Shown here piece after piece: positions 32,101-38,954 of a DNA stretch of 64,000 nt (its first letter is position 1; each line of letters starts with the position of its first letter). The position numbers and the translations under genes are program-made. The notes beneath the pieces were generated by a model. That model saw only the letters and a program-made list of their open reading frames with translations, searched no databases and was not told the DNA's origin. The stretch is taken from contig NZ_BJOG01000009.1 of assembly GCF_006540085.1 (NCBI RefSeq), positions 186,001 through 250,000 on the forward strand, in the 5' to 3' direction. Origin of the DNA: Microbacterium oxydans (lineage in GTDB: Bacteria; Actinomycetota; Actinomycetes; Actinomycetales; Microbacteriaceae).

Positions 32101-32853
32101 GTGGCTCAGTACGACGTCTCGAACCGCTCGGCGATCGTGACGGGAGCAGGCAGCGGAATCGGTCGCTCGACCGCCCTCCTGCTGGCGAAGAACGGTGCAT
32201 CCGTCGTGGTCAACGACCTGAACGCGGATCACGCGAACGCGGTCGTCGAGGAGATCCGCGCCGCCGGCGGCACGGCCGAGGCCTCGGTCGGCGATGCAAC
32301 CGATGCCTCGTGGATCGCTTCTTCCATCGAGCTGGCGAACTCCCTCGCCCCGCTGCGCATCGGCGTCAACAACGCCGGCATCGGTGGAGCGTCCGCTCCG
32401 ACGGCCGAGTACGAGGACGAGGCCTGGGACAAGGTCATCGCGATCAACCTCAACGCGGTCTTCCGCAACATGAAGGCGCAGATCCCCTCGATCCTCGCGA
32501 ACGGCGGCGGCTCGGTCGTGAACATCGCGTCGATCCTCGGCAGCGTCGGGTTCGCCAACTCCCCCGCCTACGTCACCGCCAAGCACGGCGTCGTCGGCAT
32601 GACCAAGTCGGCGGCACTCGAGTACTCGGCACAGGGCGTGCGCGTGAACTCCGTAGGCCCCGGATTCATCGACACCCCGCTGCTCGCGAACATGGGACCC
32701 GAGGCGAAGGACTTCCTCGTTTCGAAGCACCCGATCGGACGCCTGGGGCAGGCCGACGAGGTCGCGAACCTCATCGCGTTCCTCGCCAGCGACGCCGCGA
32801 GCTTCATCACCGGCAGCTACCACCTGGTCGACGGCGGCTACACCGCCCTCTGA
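32101..32853 (+). CDS. Short-chain dehydrogenase/reductase (3-oxoacyl reductase/glucose dehydrogenase type)
   Basis: A 250-residue classical SDR: TGAGSGIGRSTALLLA, NNAG (GVNNAGIGGASAP), IASILGSVGFANSPAYVTAKHGVVGMTK with catalytic S, Y and K, and PGFIDTPLL. VVVNDLN ends strand 2 with an acidic residue, favouring NAD. GTG 32101 has GTGGAG upstream; the frame remains open farther left without a better site. Followed by a strong hairpin terminator. Substrate unknown. Confidence 0.88.
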   Translation: MAQYDVSNRSAIVTGAGSGIGRSTALLLAKNGASVVVNDLNADHANAVVEEIRAAGGTAEASVGDATDASWIASSIELANSLAPLRIGVNNAGIGGASAPTAEYEDEAWDKVIAINLNAVFRNMKAQIPSILANGGGSVVNIASILGSVGFANSPAYVTAKHGVVGMTKSAALEYSAQGVRVNSVGPGFIDTPLLANMGPEAKDFLVSKHPIGRLGQADEVANLIAFLASDAASFITGSYHLVDGGYTAL

Positions 32854-32857
32854 ACGA

Positions 32858-32902
32858 ATGGCATCCGACCCCGGGACCCGATTCCCGGTGGTCGGATGCC
32901 AT
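32858..32902 (+). terminator. Strong hairpin terminator after SDR gene
   Basis: ATGGCATCCGACC (32858-32870) pairs perfectly with 32890-32902; inside it CCGGGA/TCCCGG adds six more pairs around a six-base loop. It starts five bases after the SDR stop codon. No U-run. Confidence 0.8.
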
Positions 32903-33000
32903 CAGCAGCGACGCAGACACCCCCCGATGTCGTCGCTGCGAGCCTCGGCCGTCGTCGCGCACGCCTTGCCCAGGAGCACGTCGGCGGCGGAGGCGAGTTA

Positions 33001-33327
33001 TCAGGCGACCGCGTGCATCGCAGGCGCCGGAGAGAGGAGCGGCGCCAGCTCCATGTCCGTCAGGTCCAGACCGTGCGCAGAACTCGCTGCGGCCATCATC
33101 TTGACCAGCAGCGGGCGCTGAAGCTCGATCTCCTCCGCGACGGCGAAGCGTACGGGAATCGAGGCGTGCATCCACAGCGTCTCCGTGCCCGATCGCGACG
33201 TGCGCAGGGTGAGCGGGAACGATTCTCCGCGGCGGAGCTTGGTCACGGTGACGAGTCGAAGGTGGGCGAGTGTCGCATCGTCGATCTCCACGATCTGCGA
33301 TTCCCCGGCGTAACTGAGCTGGCCCAT
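33001..33327 (-). CDS. Small conserved Microbacteriaceae protein (TKLRRGESF family, DUF7882-like)
   Basis: A 108-residue protein with LAHLRLVTVTKLRRGESFPLTL and TLWMHASIPVRFAVAEE, a pattern (AHLxxVxxxKLRRxExFxLxW, xLWxHPSIPLRFxF) that I recall from many small proteins of Microbacteriaceae. No catalytic motif, signal or membrane segment; function unknown. GAGGGA precedes the ATG. It follows a MarR gene on the same strand, with two palindromes between, so it may be controlled separately. Confidence 0.75.
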   Translation of the reverse strand: MGQLSYAGESQIVEIDDATLAHLRLVTVTKLRRGESFPLTLRTSRSGTETLWMHASIPVRFAVAEEIELQRPLLVKMMAAASSAHGLDLTDMELAPLLSPAPAMHAVA

Positions 33328-33336
33328 GAGTCCCTC

Positions 33337-33361
33337 ATTCCTGTGCGTTTTGTACAGGAAT
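33337..33361. repeat. Inverted repeat ATTCCTGT/ACAGGAAT upstream of small protein gene
   Basis: Perfect 8-bp arms (33337-33344 and 33354-33361) around nine bases, directly upstream of the ribosome site of the gene starting at 33327. Could be an operator or a 5' mRNA hairpin. Confidence 0.5.
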
Positions 33362-33372
33362 TAGATTACTAG

Positions 33373-33386
33373 TTTAGCTAGCTAAA
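33373..33386. promoter_or_regulatory. 14-bp palindrome, probable MarR operator
   Basis: TTTAGCTAGCTAAA is a perfect palindrome in an AT-rich patch between the MarR gene's stop (33399) and the small protein gene. AT-rich palindromes of this length are typical MarR sites; here it would control the downstream small protein gene. Confidence 0.6.
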
Positions 33387-33398
33387 TGGCAAACGGGA

Positions 33399-33854
33399 CT
33401 ATTCGATCGCATCGATCTCCGCCGTGAGCCGCCGCAGGAACCTCGAGATCACGGCGAGCTCGGCGGAGGTGAACTCCTCTTCCACCCGCGCCACCCGCCG
33501 CGAGACCTCGTCCGCGGGCGAGTTGATGTCGCGGAGTGAAGGACGGATCACCTTCGAGCGCCTGTCGTCCGGATGCGCCGTCACCACGATCTGGGCGCGA
33601 TCGGACAGACGCCTGATCACGGAGGTGATCGCCGCAGTACTGACCCCCAGGTGAGCGGCGAGATCACTCGGAGTCACGGGCGCATCGACCGGGGCCGCTG
33701 CGATGAAGCGAAGGGCCGAGCGGTCGGTCTCGTTGGGCTGGCGCCCCGCCACGAGGCGCCGCGCGAGCCGCGCCTCCACGCGCAGCAGTTCATCGACGTC
33801 GCGGTCGAGCCGAGACGCCATGACCCCCAGACTGTTCCCCATCACACCCCTCAT
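33399..33854 (-). CDS. MarR family transcriptional regulator
   Basis: A 151-residue regulator: LARRLVAGRQPNETDRSALRFIAAAPVDAPVTPSDLAAHLGVSTAAITSVIRRLSDRAQIVVTAHPDDRRSKVIRPSL covers the winged helix with the wing motif HPDDRR. Several in-frame starts exist (ATG 33854, 33842, 33821), so the exact N-terminus is uncertain. Upstream region is AT-rich (33870-33910) and likely the promoter shared with the divergent 33971 operon. Confidence 0.87.
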   Translation of the reverse strand: MRGVMGNSLGVMASRLDRDVDELLRVEARLARRLVAGRQPNETDRSALRFIAAAPVDAPVTPSDLAAHLGVSTAAITSVIRRLSDRAQIVVTAHPDDRRSKVIRPSLRDINSPADEVSRRVARVEEEFTSAELAVISRFLRRLTAEIDAIE

Positions 33855-33970
33855 CGATTCCGAAACCCATCTTAGCTCGGAAGTCTTTTTATCTGTCTGA
33901 CTAGCAAAATCCCGCGTGCATCACACCGTCGCACGGGTGAGAGGATGGATACACCGCAAGAAAGGACGTC

Positions 33971-34210
33971 ATGGTCGAGCGATCCGCACTCGATGACGAG
34001 AAGTACATCGACTACGCCGCTCTCCTCGAGCGCCTGGAACGACAGTTCCCCACCGTCCCGCGCGATCGGATCGAGCAGATCATCGTGGCCGAGAACGACG
34101 CGATCACGGGCGGCTTCCTCCTGATCGTCCCCGCCGGGGTCGCGACAGGTGCGATCGAGATGCTGACGCGGGAGTCCTCTCCCGTGGCAGACGGAGAGGC
34201 GGTGGCCTGA
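33971..34210 (+). CDS. Small helical protein (three-helix bundle dimerisation-like domain)
   Basis: A 79-residue, mostly helical protein: ALLERLERQFPTVPRDRIEQIIVAENDAITGG resembles the three-helix bundle dimerisation domain of actinobacterial small proteins (LxxxFPxxxxxxVxxxVxxA). The ATG of the following MarR gene overlaps its stop (TGATG). AGAAAGGACG precedes its start. A dimerising partner for the MarR protein is a guess. Confidence 0.65.
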   Translation: MVERSALDDEKYIDYAALLERLERQFPTVPRDRIEQIIVAENDAITGGFLLIVPAGVATGAIEMLTRESSPVADGEAVA

Positions 34211-34764
34211 TGACCGAGCCCCAGGAGTACGCACGCTCGGGGTACTGGTACCCCGACGCCGAGAGCGCCAGCACCGTCGATGTCCTGAACATGCTGCGGC
34301 GTTACCGCGCGGCCGAGACCGCGATGCGTGCGCGCACCCGCGCTTCGATGGGCATGAACGAGACCGACCTGATGGCGCTGCGCTTCCTGCTGCGCGAGCA
34401 GCGCGCGGGCCGCATCGTCCGTCCGATCGACATCGCCAGGATGCTCGACATCTCCACCGCTTCGACGACCACTCTCATCGACCGCCTCGAGAAGGGCGGA
34501 CACGTCCGTCGCGAGGCGCATCCGACGGACCGCCGCGCCGGAGTCGTGGTTCCGAGCGTGAGCAGCGACGAGGAGGTCAGGGCCACCCTCGGTGCCATGC
34601 ATCGCCGCATGCTCACCCTGGTCGACGAGCTCTCCGACCAGGAGCGGGCCGTGGTCACACGGTTCCTCGCCGGTATGACCGCGTCGATAGAAGAGGCCTC
34701 CGACCTCGACCAGGAGCTCCGGAATGTGATCCGGGACGAGAAAGGCCCCCACGCGGCGGAGTGA
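34210..34764 (+). CDS. MarR family transcriptional regulator
   Basis: A 184-residue MarR protein: VDVLNMLRRYRAAETAMRARTRASMGMNETDLMALRFLLREQRAGRIVRPIDIARMLDISTASTTTLIDRLEKGGHVRREAHPTDRRAGVVVPSV with wing HPTDRRAG. Acidic C-terminal helix. Second gene of a coupled pair with the small helical protein; divergent from the MarR at 33399. Confidence 0.88.
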   Translation: MTEPQEYARSGYWYPDAESASTVDVLNMLRRYRAAETAMRARTRASMGMNETDLMALRFLLREQRAGRIVRPIDIARMLDISTASTTTLIDRLEKGGHVRREAHPTDRRAGVVVPSVSSDEEVRATLGAMHRRMLTLVDELSDQERAVVTRFLAGMTASIEEASDLDQELRNVIRDEKGPHAAE

Positions 34765-34772
34765 TCCCCGCG

Positions 34773-35090
34773 CTACAGCCCTTCCGCGATCTCCTTGATC
34801 GCAGCGAGGCGGCGGTCCCACTCGCGTCCGATCACGTCGAGCTTCGCGGCCGTCGCGGAGAGCTCGGCACCGACGACGCGGAAGCGCACCTCGCGCCCCA
34901 CCCGAACCGGCTCGACGAGTCCCACCTCCTGCAGCACGGCGAGGTGCTTGGCGATCGCCTGACGGGACACCGGAAGGCGCCCGGCGAGGGCGGATGCCGA
35001 AGCATCCCCCTCGCCGAGTGCCGTCAGGATGCTCCAGCGCGTCTCGTCCGCGAGTGCCGCGAACACGGGAAGCAGTGTCTCGGTCGTCAC
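34773..35090 (-). CDS. ArsR family regulator paired with SRPBCC protein
   Basis: A 105-residue winged helix: LLPVFAALADETRWSILTALGEGDASASALAGRLPVSRQAIAKHLAVLQEVGLVEPVRVGREVRFRVVGAEL, no metal-binding cysteines. Start ATG overlaps the stop of the SRPBCC gene (ATGA). Here the order is SRPBCC first, ArsR second, the reverse of the pair at 22 kb. Two palindromes upstream of the operon are its probable operators. Confidence 0.9.
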   Translation of the reverse strand: MTTETLLPVFAALADETRWSILTALGEGDASASALAGRLPVSRQAIAKHLAVLQEVGLVEPVRVGREVRFRVVGAELSATAAKLDVIGREWDRRLAAIKEIAEGL

Positions 35091-35569
35091 GCTTCGCCTT
35101 CCACGAGCGCGACCATCTTGTCGAGCTCCAGATCCCAGCCGGTACGGTGCGACTCGAGGTTGGCCCTGGGGTCGGAGGTGCGCTCGAACCCGCTCTCGAC
35201 GACCGTGAGCCGCGTGCCGCCATCCGCCTCCTCGAGCGTGAAGGTGAAGACGGTCGAGGTCGACTCGTCGATGCTGTCCGGCAGCGCGCCGAGGGCATCG
35301 TCATTGTTCCATCGGTACGTGATGCGCCGCGGCTCGTCGAACTCCTCGACCCGGAGGGGGATCACGTCGTAGTCGGGGAACGTCATCGTGCCGATCGCTC
35401 CGACGCCGCTGCCCTCGAGCACCGTGCGCCCGAACCAGCGCGAGATGTGCTGCGGCTCTGCCACGGCTCGCCACACCTTGTCGACGGGTGCCGCGATCTG
35501 GATGCTCCGCCGCACCGAGAATGTCTCCTCGTCGACGACGGATGCCTCGTTGTGGGTCATGTTCACCAT
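35087..35569 (-). CDS. SRPBCC (AHSA1-like) domain protein
   Basis: A 160-residue single SRPBCC domain: FSVRRSIQIAAPVDKVWRAVAEPQHISRWFGRTVLEGSGVGAIGTMTFPDYDVIPLRVEEFDEPRRITYRW ... GGTRLTVVESGF. ATG 35569 has AAAGGA seven bases upstream; an earlier in-frame ATG at 35596 lacks a site. Cotranscribed with ArsR. Ligand unknown. Confidence 0.87.
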   Translation of the reverse strand: MVNMTHNEASVVDEETFSVRRSIQIAAPVDKVWRAVAEPQHISRWFGRTVLEGSGVGAIGTMTFPDYDVIPLRVEEFDEPRRITYRWNNDDALGALPDSIDESTSTVFTFTLEEADGGTRLTVVESGFERTSDPRANLESHRTGWDLELDKMVALVEGEA

Positions 35570-35620
35570 GATGGGTCCTTTCGGGATTTCCTGCATGTCC
35601 CGCCGGCCGGATCAGCCGAC

Positions 35621-35671
35621 TGCAACTCCAGAGTTGCACCTATCGACTCCATGCGCAACCCTAGAGTTGCA
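35621..35671. promoter_or_regulatory. Pair of ArsR operators before the SRPBCC-ArsR operon
   Basis: Site 1 is the perfect 18-bp palindrome TGCAACTCCAGAGTTGCA (35621-35638). Site 2, CGCAACCCTAGAGTTGCA (35654-35671), has the same half-sites. Their centres are 33 bases apart, about three helical turns, so two dimers would bind the same face of DNA. The remaining 190 bases to 35862 hold nothing I can identify. Confidence 0.8.
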
Positions 35672-35862
35672 GTACGCTCACCGCTCACCCCATATCGCTC
35701 ACTCTGCATCGCGCCTCACGCCGGCGTCACCTGTCGGAGGAAATCACGAATGCATGAGGAATCGCAGGAAGACCGCCCGGCATCCGTGTTTTCTTCCGCC
35801 ATCCGGAACCCGCGGAACGCAAGGGCACACCGGCACCCCAGCCGCAGCACCCCGTGCCGGAC

Positions 35863-37086
35863 TCAGACGCGGGGACGCCGCTTCTCGAGGAAGCCCGCCA
35901 GCACCACGGCGACGAGGGCGGCCACCGGCGCGACGAGGAGCCCCGCCCGCAAGCTCTCGTTCTCGGCGATGTACCCCACGAACGGCGGAGACAGCAGGAA
36001 CCCGAGGCGCAGCAGCCACGACACGACCGTGAGCCCCACGCCCGGCCGCAGTCCCGGCAGTTCGTCCGCGGCATGCATCGCCGCGGGGATGAGCGTGGCG
36101 ATGCCGAAGCCGACGGCCGCGAACCCCAGGATCGTGCCGGGCACCGACGGATACGCGAGCGCCAGCGTCATGCCGACCGCCGCGATGGCGCCGCCGACCC
36201 GCGCGACCCACCTCTGTCCGAAGCGGTCCGTGAGCGGATCGCCGATGATCCGACCGATGAACTGCGCACCGACCAGGGCGATGAAACCGAGAGGAGCGAT
36301 CGCCGCAGCGGCTCCGAGCGAGTCGGCGAGATACAGAGTCGCCCAGGAGTTACCCGCATCCTCGGCGACGGCGCCGGCCATGGCGATGAGGGTCAGGGCG
36401 ATGATCGCGATGACGGTACGCGGCGTCACTCCGCGACGGAGTGTTCCGGCGAGCTCGGCCGGCTCGGCCGTGGCCTCCTCGTCGACCTCGTGGTCACGGC
36501 CGGGGAGGCAGAAGCGCAGGGCGACGAGCGCGACCGTGGCGAACACGGCCGTCGAGATGCCCAGGTGCACGGCCAGCGGCAGCTCCAGTGCGATCGCCAC
36601 TGCAGCCATCGCCCCACCCAGCACCGCACCGATGGACCAGATGGCGTGGAAGCCGTTGATGATCGAACGCCCGTAGCGACGCTGCACCCGCAGGCCGTGG
36701 GCGTTCTGGGCGACATCGGTGATCGCGTCGGACGCTCCGCCGAGGAACAGGGCGACCGCGAACAGCAGTCCCGACGGAGCGAGGGCCGCCGACAGCAGAC
36801 CCAAGCTCGTCAACACGGTGCCGATCACGGCGATGCGAGCGGAACCGAACCGACGGATGAGTACTGCGGCCAGAAGGCCGGCGGCGATGGCTCCGGCGGG
36901 GAATGCCGCGATCGCGAATCCGTACCCGAGGTTGTCCAGCCCCAGAGCGGACTTGATCTCCGGGTACCGCGGGAGGATGTTCGCGAACAGCGCCCCATTG
37001 GTCAGGAAGAGCGCGGACACGGCGATGCGCGCGCGGCGGGATGCCTGGTCGGGCACAGGTCGTCGAATCGATTCGATGGAGGCCAT
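35863..37086 (-). CDS. MFS transporter
   Basis: A 407-residue permease with about 12 helices (ARIAVSALFLTNGALFANILPRYPEIKSALGL, GFAIAAFPAGAIAAGLLAAVLIRRFGSARIAVIG, FHAIWSIGAVLGGAMAAVAIAL, VPGTILGFAAVGFGIATLIPAAMHAADELPGLRPG). The pattern resembles the group of actinobacterial MFS proteins related to YbjJ. TACGAT lies seven bases before ATG 37086. Substrate unknown. Nothing suggests it is cotranscribed with the SRPBCC operon upstream of its end. Confidence 0.88.
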   Translation of the reverse strand: MASIESIRRPVPDQASRRARIAVSALFLTNGALFANILPRYPEIKSALGLDNLGYGFAIAAFPAGAIAAGLLAAVLIRRFGSARIAVIGTVLTSLGLLSAALAPSGLLFAVALFLGGASDAITDVAQNAHGLRVQRRYGRSIINGFHAIWSIGAVLGGAMAAVAIALELPLAVHLGISTAVFATVALVALRFCLPGRDHEVDEEATAEPAELAGTLRRGVTPRTVIAIIALTLIAMAGAVAEDAGNSWATLYLADSLGAAAAIAPLGFIALVGAQFIGRIIGDPLTDRFGQRWVARVGGAIAAVGMTLALAYPSVPGTILGFAAVGFGIATLIPAAMHAADELPGLRPGVGLTVVSWLLRLGFLLSPPFVGYIAENESLRAGLLVAPVAALVAVVLAGFLEKRRPRV

Positions 37087-37235
37087 GCCTACGATCGTAC
37101 GGTGCACAGCAGGCCGCGACCGACACGATCACGCATGTGCCCCCGACAGTGCTCCCTGCGTCGCAGCTCTACTCATCCCCGACGCAGGCCGCAACCCCGT
37201 TTCCGCGCGCGCATCCTCGGGCCTACGCTCGTGCC

Positions 37236-38915
37236 ATGTCCGAACTCACCCAGCCCACCGGTCGTGAAGAGGCTCTGCGCGCCATCCCCCGCGACGACGG
37301 GACTCCCCCGCGTGCTCTGGTGCTCGGGGCGACCGGCTACATCGGCGGTCGACTGACTCCGCGGCTGCTGAACGCCGGATACCGCGTGCGTGTGCTGGCG
37401 CGGGACGCGGCGCGGGCGGCGTCGTTCCCGTGGGGCGCCGACTGCGAGATCGTCGAGGGGTCGGCGGATGATGCGGATGCCGTCGCCGCGGCCATGGACG
37501 ACGTCGACGTCGTCTACTACCTGATCCACTCGATGTCGGCCGGCAAGGGCTTCGAGGAGAGCGACGAGCGCGCGGCGCAGACGGTGGCAGAGGCGGCTGC
37601 GCGAGCGGGTGTGCGGCGGATCGTCTACCTCGGCGGTCTGCATCCGGAGGATGCACAGCTCTCCCCGCATCTGCGCTCGCGTGTGCGGGTCGGCGAGATC
37701 TTCCTGGACTCGGGAGTGCCGACACTCGTGCTGCAGGCGGGCGTCGTGATCGGGTCGGGATCGGCGTCGTTCGAGATGATCCGCCACCTCACCGACGTGC
37801 TGCCGTACATGCCGGCGCCGAAGTGGGTGCGCAACCGGATCCAGCCCATCGCCGTGCGCGACGTGCTGCACTACCTCCTCGGGGCAGCGCAGGTGGATTC
37901 CGACGTGAACCGCGCTGTCGATATCGGCGGCCCCGACGTGCTGCGCTACGGCCAGATGATGAACGGCTACGCGGTGGAGGCGGGACTGCGCCAGCGGGCC
38001 ATCGCCGCCCTCCCCGTGCTGACTCCGGGCCTCGCTTCGCACTGGGTGAATCTCGTGACGCCGGTCCCTCGGTCGATCGCCCGCCCGCTCGTGGCGTCGC
38101 TGCAGAACGAGTGCATCATGAAGGATCACGCCATCGACGAGCTGATCCCCCAGCCCGAAGGCGGCCTGACCCCGTATCGGCGCGCGGTCGACCTGGCGCT
38201 CGGCCGCGTGCGAGGCGACACCATCGAGACCAGCTGGCAGGACTCCGAGGTCTCGGGCGCTCCGAGCGACCCGCTGCCGAGCGATCCCGACTGGGCGGGA
38301 CGCACCGTGTTCACCGACTCCCGTTCGGTCACGACGACCGCGTCACCCACAGAGCTGTGGCGCGTGATCCTCGGCATCGGCGGAGAGAACGGCTGGTACT
38401 CCTCGCCCCTGTTGTGGGCGGTGCGCGGTTGGATGGACCGCATCGTGGGCGGCGTAGGCCTCAGCCGCGGGCGCCGCAGCCGTACCGCCGCACGCGTGGG
38501 CGACGCGATCGACTTCTGGCGCGTCGAAGCGGTGGAGACCACGGATGCCGGATCGCTGCTGCGCCTCCGCGCCGAGATGAAGGTGCCGGGAGAGGCATGG
38601 CTCGAGTTGCGTGCCGTGCCCGATGCGAAGGGCGCCCGCTACGAGCAGCGCGCGATCTTCTTCCCGCGCGGTCTCACCGGACGCCTCTACTGGCTCGCCG
38701 TGCTGCCCTTCCACGGCGCGATCTTCGCGGGCATGGCAGCACGCATCACGGCCGCCGCCGAGGACCTCGAGACCTCTCCATCGGCGCCGCCCCACCCCGC
38801 GGAGACCAGCGACCCCGCCGTCCCAGGCGAACTCACCGTCCCAGGCGAACCCGCCGTCCCAGGCGAACCCGCCGGATCAGGCGACTTCACCGCGAAGTCG
38901 CCTGATCCCGCGTGA
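37236..38915 (+). CDS. NAD(P)-binding (atypical SDR) and DUF2867/SRPBCC fusion protein
   Basis: A 559-residue two-domain protein. Residues about 25-300 are an atypical SDR/NmrA-like Rossmann domain: LVLGATGYIGGRLTPRLLNAGYRVRVLARD, DDVDVVYYLIHSMSAGKGFEESDERAAQTVAEAA, RRIVYLGGLHP. Residues about 350-515 are a DUF2867-type domain (WRVILGIGGENGWYSSPLLWAVRGWMDRIVGGVGLSRGRR ... FFPRGLTGRLYWLAVLPFHGAIFAGMAARI). The last 50 residues are a Pro/Gly/Glu repeat tail (VPGEL, VPGEP, VPGEP) whose DNA includes a perfect hairpin. TACGCT lies six bases before the ATG. Function unknown; fold suggests binding of a quinone or lipid substrate. Confidence 0.83.
   Translation: MSELTQPTGREEALRAIPRDDGTPPRALVLGATGYIGGRLTPRLLNAGYRVRVLARDAARAASFPWGADCEIVEGSADDADAVAAAMDDVDVVYYLIHSMSAGKGFEESDERAAQTVAEAAARAGVRRIVYLGGLHPEDAQLSPHLRSRVRVGEIFLDSGVPTLVLQAGVVIGSGSASFEMIRHLTDVLPYMPAPKWVRNRIQPIAVRDVLHYLLGAAQVDSDVNRAVDIGGPDVLRYGQMMNGYAVEAGLRQRAIAALPVLTPGLASHWVNLVTPVPRSIARPLVASLQNECIMKDHAIDELIPQPEGGLTPYRRAVDLALGRVRGDTIETSWQDSEVSGAPSDPLPSDPDWAGRTVFTDSRSVTTTASPTELWRVILGIGGENGWYSSPLLWAVRGWMDRIVGGVGLSRGRRSRTAARVGDAIDFWRVEAVETTDAGSLLRLRAEMKVPGEAWLELRAVPDAKGARYEQRAIFFPRGLTGRLYWLAVLPFHGAIFAGMAARITAAAEDLETSPSAPPHPAETSDPAVPGELTVPGEPAVPGEPAGSGDFTAKSPDPA
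38874..38908. terminator. Perfect hairpin at the 3' end of the fusion gene
   Basis: GGATCAGGCGACTTC (38874-38888) pairs perfectly over 15 bp with 38894-38908 around loop ACCGC. It lies within the last codons (GSGDFTAKSPDPA) and between convergent genes, so it probably terminates both transcripts. Confidence 0.8.
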
Positions 38916-38954
38916 ACGCCTAACCCGACGCCCCCAGACGATGCCGGGGTACCC

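Noticed and set aside
35736..35862. A well-spaced GGAGGAAA ribosome site before an ATG at 35750, suggesting a small plus-strand gene
   Set aside because: The frame runs without a natural end into the antisense of the MFS gene and its product is low-complexity; probably chance.
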